From Anaerolineales bacterium UBA2181 (GTDB lineage: Bacteria > Chloroflexota > Anaerolineae > Promineifilales > UBA4811), in contig DCVT01000062.1 in NCBI GenBank assembly GCA_002328075.1, forward strand, positions 161,838-225,837: 64,000 nt of DNA. The letters run 5' to 3'. The stretch's first letter is position 1, and every line of letters starts with the position of its first letter. This document shows, piece by piece, positions 1 through 9,637 of this stretch. The notes under the pieces are model-generated. The model saw only the letters and a program-made list of their open reading frames with translations. It made no database searches and was not told where the DNA came from. The position numbers and the translations under genes are program-made.

Positions 1-250
1 CGGCCGGCAACCAGCCAATCACGCGAGCCGAGTAGGATGGAGCCGAATACACCCCAAGGCCGAATACCGCCCGGCCGGTTCTCCACTCCAAGTCCGTGTC
101 CAGCTCGCCCGGGCCACTGGTCGCTGCGATCAGGCGTCGCGCGGGCATTCCCGCGGCCGTTACCAAGGCAACCGCCAGCCGGAGAAACGCCCGGCGGGTG
201 ATGGATGCCTTTCTTGGCTGGCGGCTGTCCGGTTCTACAGCTCGGCGCAT
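1..250 (-). CDS. N-terminus of a Tat-exported protein, possibly an L,D-transpeptidase (cut by the window edge)
   Basis: An open frame starts at ATG 250-248 and runs off the left edge (83 codons visible). Residues 18-23 read TRRAFL, a twin-arginine signal (S/T-R-R-x-F-L), followed by a hydrophobic stretch (LAVALVTAAG), so the protein is probably exported folded by Tat. The mature part contains RAVFGLGVYSAPSYSARVIG, which resembles the SH3-like segment found before the catalytic domain of Chloroflexota L,D-transpeptidases. The catalytic domain is outside the window, so that function is inference. The start lies 7 bases after the NUDIX stop, on the same strand, so the two are probably cotranscribed. 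Confidence 0.6.
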   Translation of the reverse strand, partial: MRRAVEPDSRQPRKASITRRAFLRLAVALVTAAGMPARRLIAATSGPGELDTDLEWRTGRAVFGLGVYSAPSYSARVIGWLPA

Positions 251-257
251 GCTACCG

Positions 258-737
258 CTAGCCGGGGTACTGCTCCCAACTGACGATGCCCAGGTCCTGG
301 TCGTACACGAATTTGGCGCAGAAGAGCGGGCCCTGCGCCATCACCCGTGGGAAAAAGATGGCGTCGGACCCCGGGATGGGCAACTGCAGTACCTGCTGGA
401 CTGGCACCCAGGCGAGGTGACCCTCCGGACAAGCTCGCTCGGCGCAATGGAGCATCTCGCCGGTGACCTGGTGCACGACAAAGATAAAGATCAGCCACTG
501 GTAATCGTGGCGCGTTGAGATCTCGGTGATGATCCCACGAAGCGCCGGGTTCCGGCCGATCAGGCCGGTCTCCTCGTACAGCTCGCGCAGAGCGCACTCC
601 TGCGGGGACTCGTCGAACTCGAGTTTTCCGCCCGGGGCGATCCAGAGTCCCAGGTTGGGCTCCTTTGTTCGGTGCAGCAGCAGCACGCGGTCGTCCTTAA
701 CCACGTAGCACAGCGTCGCCAGGACGCGCTTGGCCAT
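258..737 (-). CDS. NUDIX hydrolase, MutT-like
   Basis: This 159-residue protein is a complete single-domain NUDIX hydrolase. The family cleaves nucleoside diphosphates linked to another group, such as oxidised dNTPs. The NUDIX box is perfect: G-x5-E-x7-REL-x-EE-x-GL, seen as GKLEFDE...RELYEETGL around residues 37-59, which supplies the Mg-binding glutamates. The start MAKRVLATL was chosen because the domain begins there; the open frame extends much further upstream but that part overlaps the next gene out of frame. It lies just downstream of the Yip1-like gene (11-base gap) on the same strand. The exact substrate cannot be read from sequence. Confidence 0.88.
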   Translation of the reverse strand: MAKRVLATLCYVVKDDRVLLLHRTKEPNLGLWIAPGGKLEFDESPQECALRELYEETGLIGRNPALRGIITEISTRHDYQWLIFIFVVHQVTGEMLHCAERACPEGHLAWVPVQQVLQLPIPGSDAIFFPRVMAQGPLFCAKFVYDQDLGIVSWEQYPG

Positions 738-748
738 CAAGGAAGGAT

Positions 749-2041
749 TCAAGGAAACAGCGTGGGAAACGGCAAGGACTGAAGGTCGGCCGGATTCAGG
801 CCGGCCACAAGAACCAGGACCAGGACACCCAGGATGGCCATCAACCCGTACAGGGCAGAGGTCAACAGCAGAATACCGACGCTCCCCGGCCAGGATAGGC
901 GGTGCGCGACCGCCAGCGCCTGGCCGTACATTGCCAGGGCATACCCCGCCGCCATCAACCCGATGAGAACCGTACCCACCAGCGCAACAAGGTTCATCGG
1001 CAGTTGGTCCACTCTGGGTCCTACCATCACCGACCAGATCAGCGAGCCGACCCCGGCCAGAAACCCGCCAACCAGGCTGCCGGCGGCGTAGGCCACCGAT
1101 AGAAGCTGGGCGTGGACCACGAAACTGGCCCGGCCGCCCAGTAACCAGGTCACTCCGTAGACCAGTGTGGCCCAGAGGTAAAACTGGACCACAACCGCGA
1201 CCCCGGCGGCAAGGCCGCCGCAGACGAATATGAGGGGTGTCGCGGTCAGGGATGTGATCATGGCCAATGGATTGGCGGCCAGCGAAACCGTGACGAGCGC
1301 AGCTGCCAGCGTACCGACAGACAGCGGAATGATGACGCCGCCAAGAACGAGGCCCCAAACAGTTCGCCCGACGGACGCGCTAAAGATCTCGTATTCGTAC
1401 GCACCTCGCCCGTTGAAGGTCAGCGCTGCCATCCAGGCCGCGAACAGGGTGGACAGGCCTTGGGGCCGGGTGTCGTACTCGGCCACCAGCACCACCTCTT
1501 CTGGCTCGGCAGCCGGCGCATACTCCGCTGGGGAAGCGAGGTCGGCTGCCACCGGTGGTCGAGCGACCGATTGGCCGCATGCCTCGCAATGGTCGCGCCA
1601 ACTCGCGACGGTCGCGCCGCAACGGAGGCAGATCACGTCATCCGCCGGCTGACCTTGGATCCCGCCGGCCGACGGTTCGACTGGCGGTGGCGCCGTGCTG
1701 ACGTCATCAGCTCCCCGCGAGTCCTCTGTCCACTCGGCCACCTCGGGCTCGCCCACGGGTGAGGGCTCTGCCGGGTGGAGCTCCCGGAGTTTCTTCAGAC
1801 CGAGTTGGGCCGCTCGGTTATCCGGGTTGATGGTGAGAGCGTTCTCCAGGCACAGGATCCGGTCGCCGGGCCCATCCACGACGCTGCTCAACCAGAGCCA
1901 GGCGGCCTCGTTGTGGTCATCCAGCTCGATGGCGCGCATGATCCACTTGCGAGCCGTCTCGGTTTCGCCCCGTTTCGCCGACGCTATGCCCTGCCCCAGC
2001 AGGCTTGAGGATTCTTCCACTGGCAAGCTGCTTTCCGCCAT
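749..2041 (-). CDS. TPR, zinc-ribbon and Yip1-like membrane protein
   Basis: The 430-residue protein has three parts. Residues 10-90 are TPR-like helices (ARKWIMRAIELDDHNEAAWLWLSS, LENALTINPDNRAAQLGL). A zinc ribbon follows with C138, C141, C152 and C155. From about residue 225 there are five or six hydrophobic membrane segments typical of Yip1-type proteins. The family is common in Chloroflexota and its role is unknown; the layout suggests a membrane anchor with a cytoplasmic protein-binding arm. The start is supported by GAGGAG a few bases upstream. It lies between an orphan response regulator and a NUDIX gene, all on the minus strand. Confidence 0.75.
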   Translation of the reverse strand: MAESSLPVEESSSLLGQGIASAKRGETETARKWIMRAIELDDHNEAAWLWLSSVVDGPGDRILCLENALTINPDNRAAQLGLKKLRELHPAEPSPVGEPEVAEWTEDSRGADDVSTAPPPVEPSAGGIQGQPADDVICLRCGATVASWRDHCEACGQSVARPPVAADLASPAEYAPAAEPEEVVLVAEYDTRPQGLSTLFAAWMAALTFNGRGAYEYEIFSASVGRTVWGLVLGGVIIPLSVGTLAAALVTVSLAANPLAMITSLTATPLIFVCGGLAAGVAVVVQFYLWATLVYGVTWLLGGRASFVVHAQLLSVAYAAGSLVGGFLAGVGSLIWSVMVGPRVDQLPMNLVALVGTVLIGLMAAGYALAMYGQALAVAHRLSWPGSVGILLLTSALYGLMAILGVLVLVLVAGLNPADLQSLPFPTLFP

Positions 2042-2094
2042 CTCCGCTCCTCAGCCAGGAACACCAAGGTTGCCCCAGCCAACATCGCCCAAGG

Positions 2095-2775
2095 TCATGT
2101 TGCCGGAACCGTGGTGCCGGACAAACCGGATACCTGGACCAGGCCCTGCTTGACCGCCAGCAGCGCTACCTCGGCCGCATTATGCAGTCCGAGTTTCTTC
2201 ATCAGGCTGTGACGGTGGGTCTCCACCGTTCGCGGGCTGATGCCGAGCACCTTGGCAATCTCCTGGGTGCTGGATCCCTGTGCAATGAACTTCATCACCT
2301 GCTGTTCCCGCGGTGTCAGGCGCCGCAGGGGCGAAGCGCTCACCTGGCGGGACCAGGCCAGGTACCCCTGGATGATCGGGTCCAGCACAGCAGCGCTCAG
2401 AAATGGGTGTCCGCGATGAACCGCGCGAACGGCCTGCACCAGTTCGTCGATGGCTGCATCCTTGACAACATAACCCCGGGCCCCGGCCTGCAGCGCTTCC
2501 ATCACCTGCTCCGGCGCGCTGTATTGAGAGAGCATGATCACCTGTGTTCCCGGAGCCTCCGCCCGGATCTGGCCGGTCGCCTCGATGCCGTTCATCTTTG
2601 GCATGGCAACGTCCATGAGGCAGATGTCGGGCCGCAATGCCAGCACCGCCGAGACCGCCTCCCGGCCGTTAGCGGCTTCACCGACGACGGATACCTGCCG
2701 CTCACGGCTCAGAACCATGTTCATGGCTTGCCTGAACATCAGGTGGTCCTCAGCCAAAAGAACGCGAATACTCAA
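2095..2775 (-). CDS. NarL/FixJ-family response regulator (orphan)
   Basis: This 226-residue two-domain regulator has an N-terminal receiver with the acidic pair E9/D10, phospho-acceptor D55 (CLMDVAMP), S83 and K105. A C-terminal LuxR-type helix-turn-helix follows (LTPREQQVMKFIAQGSSTQEIAKVLGISPRTVETHRHSLMKKL). It should bind DNA as a dimer when phosphorylated. No histidine kinase lies in the window, so the partner is elsewhere. The start is TTG at 2775 with GAGGG five bases upstream. A good minus-strand promoter lies directly upstream, back to back with the glmS promoter. Confidence 0.9.
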   Translation of the reverse strand: MSIRVLLAEDHLMFRQAMNMVLSRERQVSVVGEAANGREAVSAVLALRPDICLMDVAMPKMNGIEATGQIRAEAPGTQVIMLSQYSAPEQVMEALQAGARGYVVKDAAIDELVQAVRAVHRGHPFLSAAVLDPIIQGYLAWSRQVSASPLRRLTPREQQVMKFIAQGSSTQEIAKVLGISPRTVETHRHSLMKKLGLHNAAEVALLAVKQGLVQVSGLSGTTVPAT

Positions 2776-2804
2776 ATCGACCCTCGCGCCACGCTAGGAG
2801 GGCG

Positions 2805-2833
2805 ATTGTAGCACGGCGAGATTGGCGCGTCAA
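2805..2833 (-). promoter_or_regulatory. Promoter of the response regulator gene
   Basis: On the minus strand TTGACG (2833-2828) is separated by 17 bases from TACAAT (2810-2805), with TG one base upstream of the -10 box (extended -10). Predicted transcription start is near 2798, giving a leader of about 22 bases with a GAGGG ribosome site. Confidence 0.65.
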
Positions 2834-2839
2834 AAGACT

Positions 2840-2868
2840 TTGGCGCTGCCGCGAGCTTTTGGTACAAT
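2840..2868 (+). promoter_or_regulatory. Promoter of glmS
   Basis: TTGGCG (2840-2845), 17 bases, TACAAT (2863-2868). Predicted start near 2875 gives a leader of about 50 bases before the glmS ATG, with AGGAGG at 2911-2916. Its -35 box lies only 6 bases from the -35 box of the divergent response-regulator promoter. Confidence 0.6.
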
Positions 2869-2926
2869 CCGCCTTTGCCCATGGGGACTTGTGTTCCCCA
2901 CTTTGTGGCGAGGAGGAGTGTTGCCA

Positions 2927-4771
<1,845 letters not shown>

Positions 4772-4959
4772 CCAGGCGGACTGCAGACGTGATATCCAGT
4801 ACAAGGCGTTGATGATTGTTGACACTCGCTGTTCCGGGCCAGTTGCGCTACGCTGACCCCGGCAGAGGGTGCGTCTGTTGGTTTCTGACATTCAGGTTGG
4901 CCACGTCACCCGGGCGGTCCGGGGGAGAGTAGTTGGTCAAATCAATAGTGAGGAAGCGT

Positions 4960-5421
4960 ATGAAGGTGTTAGCATCCCGACCGGAACTCTGTGTAGCCTG
5001 CGGTGCATGCGAAGAATCCTGCGCCATGGCGTTTTTCAAGGTGCCCGAGCGTGACCGCTCGGCCATCCGCATCTCCGTATCACCCGAGCGCGCCGACCCG
5101 TTGATTGCCTTCTGTGACCAGTGCGGCGAGTGTATCGCTGTCTGCCCAACCCAGGCGCTCTACCGGGCCAAGAACGGCATCATCCGCCTTCGCCGACAGG
5201 ACTGCACCGGCTGCCTGGCGTGCGTTGGGTTCTGCCCCACCCTGGTCATGTACGTCCACCCGGATGATACCGTTCCCTTTAAATGCATTGCGTGTGGAGT
5301 CTGCGTCAAGGAATGCCCGGCCGATGCGCTTTTCCTGATGGAAGTGGACGTTCCGGAGCCGGTCACCGAGCTGACTCGATCGATTCGATTCAAGACAGGA
5401 GAAGGAACCCATGGCAGTTGA
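4960..5421 (+). CDS. Polyferredoxin with four [4Fe-4S] motifs, partner of the downstream AOR
   Basis: A 153-residue protein with sixteen cysteines in four C-x2-C-x2-C-x3-C motifs: C11-C14-C17-C21, C52-C55-C58-C62, C82-C85-C88-C92 and C109-C112-C115-C119. Each motif can hold one [4Fe-4S] cluster, although bacterial ferredoxins of this size usually have two. It should carry electrons from the tungsten enzyme whose gene overlaps it by 11 bases (ATG 5411 lies before this stop). ATG 4960 was chosen because GAGG at 4950-4953 has suitable spacing and homologues start about ten residues before the first Cys. TTG 4933 and GTG 4948 are in-frame alternatives. Confidence 0.88.
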   Translation: MKVLASRPELCVACGACEESCAMAFFKVPERDRSAIRISVSPERADPLIAFCDQCGECIAVCPTQALYRAKNGIIRLRRQDCTGCLACVGFCPTLVMYVHPDDTVPFKCIACGVCVKECPADALFLMEVDVPEPVTELTRSIRFKTGEGTHGS

Positions 5422-7588
5422 CGTGGAAAAGATGAAAGCGATGCGCGCCGCCCACCGCGTGCTGGCCGAGTACGCTTACGAGCCGTCGCCGCTTGACCGC
5501 GGGTACGCCGGACGAACGCTGTACATCAATCTGACGGACAACACCATCGAATCCCGGCCGGTGACCGAGCAGATGAAAGAGATCTTTGTGGGCGGTCGTG
5601 GATTCGGCCTCTGGCGCCTGTGGAACGCGGTGACCGGAAAAACGCGGTGGAACGACCCGGAAAACGAGATTGTCATCTCCTCTGGACCGTTGGGAGGCAC
5701 AACGAATTTTCCCGGCTCGGGCAAATCGCTCTGTGTCAGCCTTTCTCCGCTGACCCAGTCGGTTGTGGATAGCAATGTGGGCGGGTACTTTGGCCCGCTG
5801 CTCAAATTCGCCGGGTGGGACGCCATTGAGGTGCAGGGCAAGGCCGCGCGGGACGTCATCGTCTTCATTGACGGCAACAGCGGCCGCATCACCATCGAAG
5901 AGGCTCCCGGCGCGTCCACCGACAGCTACCCGGTCGGCGAAGAGGTGGTTGCCATGTTTGCCGACAGCGAGGGCGAACGGCGGGACGTCTCCAGCGTGAG
6001 CGCCGGCACCGGCGCCGATCACGCGCTCTTTGGGTGCCTCAACTTCAGCTGGTACGATGTCCGGCGCGGTCGGGTTCGGCTCAAGCAGGCCGGCCGGGGC
6101 GGTATCGGCACCGTGCTCCGCGACAAGAAGATCAAGGCGTTGGTGGTCAAAAAGTCGGGCATCGACTCGCAATCCAATGTGCCCGACGACCGGTCCCGGG
6201 TGGAAAAGGTGGGCGCCAAGATGCATCGCGAGCTCCACGACCTGGACCATCTCCAATGCCATATGCGGACCGTGGGCACCGCCCACCTGGTGGAGATCAT
6301 GAACGACTATGATCTGCTGCCCACCCACAACTTCAAGTATGGGTGCCATCCCGACGCGAAAAACATCTTTTCCGACTATTACCTGCGGACCTTTTCCCAG
6401 CACACCGTGGACGGCTGTTGGTACGGTTGTACGATGGCTTGCTCCAAAGGCATTGACAACTTTGTGCTCCGCAGCGGCCCCTATCGGGGTCAGACCGTGA
6501 CGGTGGACGGGCCCGAATACGAGACGCTGGCCGGTTGCGGCTCCAACCTGGGCGTCTTTGATCCGCATTGGGTGGCAGAATACAACTATTACTGCGACAC
6601 ATACGGCCTGGACACCATCTCCTTTGGCACCGCAATGGCGTTTGTCATGGAGTGCTACGAGGCGGGGGTCCTGAATGCAGAGATCACCGGGGGTCTGGAA
6701 CTCCACTTTGGGAATGCGGCGGCGGCGGCCGAGCTCTTGCACCAGACCGCTCGCGGCGAGGGCTTTGGCCTGATCTTTGGCCAGGGAATCCGCCGGATGA
6801 AGCAGATTTTCGCGGAGCAGTACGGCGCCGACCCTCAATTCCTGCAGGACATCGGGATGGAAGCCAAGGGGCTGGAGTACTCGGAGTACATCACCAAGGA
6901 ATCTCTGGCCATGCAGGGCGGCTATGGGTTGGCGCTCAAGGGACCCCAGCACGACGAGGCCTGGCTCATCTTCATGGATATGGTCAACAACCAGATCCCC
7001 ACTTTCAAGGACAAGGCCGAGGCGCTGCACTATTTCCCCATGTGGCGCACCTGGTTCGGCCTAAACGGCCTGTGCAAAGTCATCTGGAACGATGTAGAGC
7101 CGGAGGAGAATGCGCTCACCCCAGAGCCGGCCAAGGTGCCCGAGCACGTGGACAACTATGTAGAGTTCTTTTCCGGGGTGACCGGCCGAGAGGTGACCAA
7201 GAGCGACCTGATCGTCATGTCCGAGCGGGTCTACAATTTCCAGCGGGTCTTCAACCTGCGGATGGGATTCGGGCGGCGGGAGCACGACGCCATTCCCTAC
7301 CGTTCGGTTGGTCCGGTGACGGTTGAGGAATACGAGTCGCGAGCGGAGCGATACGACAAGCAATTGCGCGAAAAGCTGGGGTTGAACCCGGAGACGATGA
7401 CCACTGACGAAAAGCGGGCCGCGCTGCGGCGATTCCGCGAGGCCGAGTATCAGCGGTTGGCCGACGCGGTCTATGAACGGCGAGGCTGGACGCCTGATGG
7501 CGTGCCCACCATGGCCAAGCTGCGGGAGTTGGGGATCGATTTCCCGGACGTGGTAGCGGTCGTCGCGCCCTATCAAGACGGCTGTTAG
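5411..7588 (+). CDS. Aldehyde:ferredoxin oxidoreductase-family tungsten enzyme
   Basis: This 725-residue AOR-family protein should use a bis-pterin tungsten cofactor to interconvert an aldehyde or carboxyl compound with electrons to or from ferredoxin. N-terminal signatures are visible (FVGGRGFGLWRLW, ISSGPLGGT, FPGSGKSLCVSLSP, GGYFGPLLKFAGWD). The cluster cysteines are C336, C340 and C344 (CWYGCTMAC) and C555 (GLNGLCK). The spacing C-x3-C-x3-C differs from the C-x2-C-x3-C of classical AOR and of the second AOR in this window. A C-terminal extension of about 80 charged residues (650-725) is longer than in classical AOR of about 605 residues. It is coupled to the polyferredoxin gene and followed by a hairpin terminator. 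Confidence 0.9.
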   Translation: MAVDVEKMKAMRAAHRVLAEYAYEPSPLDRGYAGRTLYINLTDNTIESRPVTEQMKEIFVGGRGFGLWRLWNAVTGKTRWNDPENEIVISSGPLGGTTNFPGSGKSLCVSLSPLTQSVVDSNVGGYFGPLLKFAGWDAIEVQGKAARDVIVFIDGNSGRITIEEAPGASTDSYPVGEEVVAMFADSEGERRDVSSVSAGTGADHALFGCLNFSWYDVRRGRVRLKQAGRGGIGTVLRDKKIKALVVKKSGIDSQSNVPDDRSRVEKVGAKMHRELHDLDHLQCHMRTVGTAHLVEIMNDYDLLPTHNFKYGCHPDAKNIFSDYYLRTFSQHTVDGCWYGCTMACSKGIDNFVLRSGPYRGQTVTVDGPEYETLAGCGSNLGVFDPHWVAEYNYYCDTYGLDTISFGTAMAFVMECYEAGVLNAEITGGLELHFGNAAAAAELLHQTARGEGFGLIFGQGIRRMKQIFAEQYGADPQFLQDIGMEAKGLEYSEYITKESLAMQGGYGLALKGPQHDEAWLIFMDMVNNQIPTFKDKAEALHYFPMWRTWFGLNGLCKVIWNDVEPEENALTPEPAKVPEHVDNYVEFFSGVTGREVTKSDLIVMSERVYNFQRVFNLRMGFGRREHDAIPYRSVGPVTVEEYESRAERYDKQLREKLGLNPETMTTDEKRAALRRFREAEYQRLADAVYERRGWTPDGVPTMAKLRELGIDFPDVVAVVAPYQDGC

Positions 7589-7617
7589 GCGCATTCGCCA
7601 GCAAGACCACAGCATGC

Positions 7618-7660
7618 GAGCGGAGCGCAGTGACACACGTGACTGCGCTCCGCTCGTTTT
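7618..7660 (+). terminator. Rho-independent terminator after the AOR gene
   Basis: A perfect 14-bp inverted repeat (7618-7631 with 7642-7655), 10-base loop, followed by G and TTTT (7657-7660). It lies between the convergent AOR and threonine synthase genes. No A-run precedes the left arm, so it should act mainly on plus-strand transcripts. Confidence 0.8.
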
Positions 7661-7671
7661 GCGGCCGGTCA

Positions 7672-8841
7672 TCAGCCCCCGACCACCTCCGGGTATTTCA
7701 GCCCGGTGCCGGTGTTGAACAGCACTACTTGTTCCTGGGCCTGCACCCAACCGGCCGAAACCAGCTTCTCCAGGGCCGCCAGTGCCGCCCCTCCCTCCGG
7801 GCACGCGTGTATGCCCTCAGAGCGCGAGAACCGGCGCTGGGCGCTCAGGAGCTCGTCGTCGGTCACCGTCACCGCGGTGCCCTGGCTCTCCCGCAACGCC
7901 CGCAGCATCAGGAAATCGCCCACGGCCGAGGGAACCCGCAGACCGGCCGCGACGGTCTTGCCACCCACCCACGGATCGGCAAACTCGGCGCCCTGGTGAA
8001 AAGCGCGCGGAATCGGGGCGCAGCCCTCGGCCTGGACGGCTACCATCCGCGGCCGGCGGCCGTTGGTCCAGCCCAGTTCCTCCAGCTCGGCAAACGCTTT
8101 CCACATGCCGATCAGCCCGGTCCCCCCGCCGGCGGGATAGATGATCACGTCCGGCAGATGCCAGCCCAGCTGCTCCGCCAGTTCATAACCCATGGTTTTC
8201 TTGCCCTCCAACCGGTAGGGCTCCTTGAGGGTGGAAAGGTCGAACCAGCCGTGGGACTGGATTCCCTGCCGGGCTGCCTGAGCGCAGTCCGTGATGAGGC
8301 CCGGCACCAGCGTGACGGTTGCTCCCAGGGCCTGGCACTCCTGCCGAAAGGGCAGGGGAACGTCGGCCGGCATAAAGACGTGTGCCCGAATTCCCGCACG
8401 AGCGGCATAGGCGGCCATGGCCCCGGCTGCGTTTCCGGCCGAGGGGATGACCACCTCCTGAACACCCAGTTCGCGGGCCCGTGAGACAGCCAGACAGAGA
8501 CCCCGCGCCTTGAACGAACCGGTCGGGTTGATCCCTTCCTCTTTGACCCACAGGTGCGGCAGGCCCAACTGCTGGCCGAGCCGGATGGCCGGCAGCAACG
8601 GCGTGAAACCCTCGCCCAGTTGCACCGCCTGCCTCGGGTCGCGCATGGGAAGGACCTCGCGGTATCGCCAGAGGGTGGGTTCGCGGACTGCCAGTTGCTC
8701 TCGGTCCCAACAGGCGCGGAGAGCCGCCAGGTCATAGCGGGCCAGCAGCGGCCGTTGGCAGTCCGGGCAGAGGTTGTGCAGTGCGTCTGCGATGAATTGC
8801 CGGCCGCATAGTGCGCACACCAGGTGGGTCAGAAACGTCAT
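7672..8841 (-). CDS. thrC: Threonine synthase-like PLP enzyme
   Basis: A 389-residue fold-type II PLP enzyme, best matched to threonine synthase, which converts O-phosphohomoserine to threonine. A rubredoxin-like zinc ribbon opens the protein (C9, C12, C25, C28), followed by LGEGFTPLLPA, the PLP lysine K111 in GSFKARG, SAGNAAGA (phosphate/PLP loop), and GGGTG. These are standard for the zinc-ribbon threonine synthase group. ATG 8841 was chosen over the in-frame TTG 8856 because GGAG (inside that TTG-GAG) lies nine bases upstream. A strong promoter and a hairpin-rich leader of about 140 bases precede it. No other threonine gene is nearby. Confidence 0.87.
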   Translation of the reverse strand: MTFLTHLVCALCGRQFIADALHNLCPDCQRPLLARYDLAALRACWDREQLAVREPTLWRYREVLPMRDPRQAVQLGEGFTPLLPAIRLGQQLGLPHLWVKEEGINPTGSFKARGLCLAVSRARELGVQEVVIPSAGNAAGAMAAYAARAGIRAHVFMPADVPLPFRQECQALGATVTLVPGLITDCAQAARQGIQSHGWFDLSTLKEPYRLEGKKTMGYELAEQLGWHLPDVIIYPAGGGTGLIGMWKAFAELEELGWTNGRRPRMVAVQAEGCAPIPRAFHQGAEFADPWVGGKTVAAGLRVPSAVGDFLMLRALRESQGTAVTVTDDELLSAQRRFSRSEGIHACPEGGAALAALEKLVSAGWVQAQEQVVLFNTGTGLKYPEVVGG

Positions 8842-8981
8842 AACAGCGTGCTCCAAGATCGGCCAGGCGCAGCCTGACCGGCATTCGTCAGGTCTATGCC
8901 CGTCACCGTTGCCACCGACGGGTCATTGCCGGACCTGTGGCGGAGACGGCGCACCGTCGAACGCGAGAACCAGTCTATGCT
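8842..8981 (-). promoter_or_regulatory. Structured 5' leader of the threonine synthase gene
   Basis: Between the predicted start near 8981 and the ATG, the transcript can form three hairpins: a 5-bp stem with tetraloop (8945-8949 with 8954-8958), a 6-bp stem (8899-8904 with 8917-8922) and another 6-bp stem (8873-8878 with 8887-8892). The last is followed by the ribosome site. I do not recognise a known riboswitch or T-box consensus and there is no U-run terminator. Confidence 0.4.
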
Positions 8982-8988
8982 GGCGCCC

Positions 8989-9017
8989 TTTATACGCCCG
9001 TTTCGTCGAACAGTCAA
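8989..9017 (-). promoter_or_regulatory. Promoter of the threonine synthase gene
   Basis: On the minus strand TTGACT (9017-9012), 17 bases, TATAAA (8994-8989). Both boxes are near consensus with ideal spacing, placing transcription start near 8981. Confidence 0.75.
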
Positions 9018-9097
9018 ATGCCGCGGCCGGGACGACGCCACGCCCCATCGATCACCGCCGGAGGTGTCTCCAGATCCACGTAGGCACTGCAACGTCA

Positions 9098-9523
9098 CTA
9101 GTCGCCGGCGGCGTGGCGCGTACGGCCCGTGGTAGCTACTGCAGTCCTCCGCTTGCGCAGCGCATGCCACTCCCAAACCACCAGTCCCAGAAGCGCGCCC
9201 GCAGTGTCCACCAACACGTCCGCCGCGTTGCCCAGCCGGCCGGGCACCAGGGTCTGGTGGAACTCGTCCGTCACAGCGTATAGCACCGTGATAGCCAGCG
9301 CCAGCCAGCCGGCCGCCCGCTTGGCCGGCAGCGTCCGCCGCCAGAGCCACGCCAGCACGGCATAGGCCCCCATATGTGCTCCCTTTTTCAGCACAAAGTC
9401 CCAGGCTCCGACCTTGGGGATGTGCTGGCTGGGGATGCTGGATAGGACATAGATCGCTGCCATCCACAGCAGGGGCAGCAGGTAGGGTTTCAGTCGGCGC
9501 ATCCGAGGGGGTTGTTGGGTCAT
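9098..9523 (-). CDS. VanZ-like family membrane protein
   Basis: A 141-residue protein with four hydrophobic segments (YLLPLLWMAAIYVLSS, GAHMGAYAVLAWLW, GWLALAITVLYAVTDEFHQ, DVLVDTAGALLGLVVWEW). The motif LYAVTDEFHQTLVPGRLGNAADVLVDTAGA is the signature of VanZ-like proteins (ExHQ and R-x-xxxxDxxxNxxG type). The family is named for a teicoplanin-resistance accessory gene, but most members are of unknown function and resistance should not be inferred here. It follows topA on the same strand with a gap of about 115 bases. Confidence 0.8.
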   Translation of the reverse strand: MTQQPPRMRRLKPYLLPLLWMAAIYVLSSIPSQHIPKVGAWDFVLKKGAHMGAYAVLAWLWRRTLPAKRAAGWLALAITVLYAVTDEFHQTLVPGRLGNAADVLVDTAGALLGLVVWEWHALRKRRTAVATTGRTRHAAGD

Positions 9524-9637
9524 CGGTGGCGCTGGGTTGGGTTGGGTTCGGTTGCCATGGTGGACATTCGGCTCCTGTCTTGACCGTTGCGACCGATCGT
9601 CACTGCGCTGCGGGCCGGACTGCCGGCCCAGACACGC

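Noticed and set aside
2822..2926. 35-codon N-terminal extension of GlmS
   Set aside because: It would bury catalytic Cys1 and it contains the promoter -10 and -35 boxes.
2876..2926. glmS ribozyme upstream of glmS
   Set aside because: The leader of about 50 bases is too short for the ribozyme core and no core sequence is visible.
8842..8981. T-box or SAM riboswitch in the threonine synthase leader
   Set aside because: No T-box bulge sequence, no terminator/antiterminator pair and no SAM riboswitch consensus found by eye.
9098..9523. Glycopeptide resistance from the VanZ-like gene
   Set aside because: VanZ-like proteins are common and most have no link to resistance; no van genes are present.
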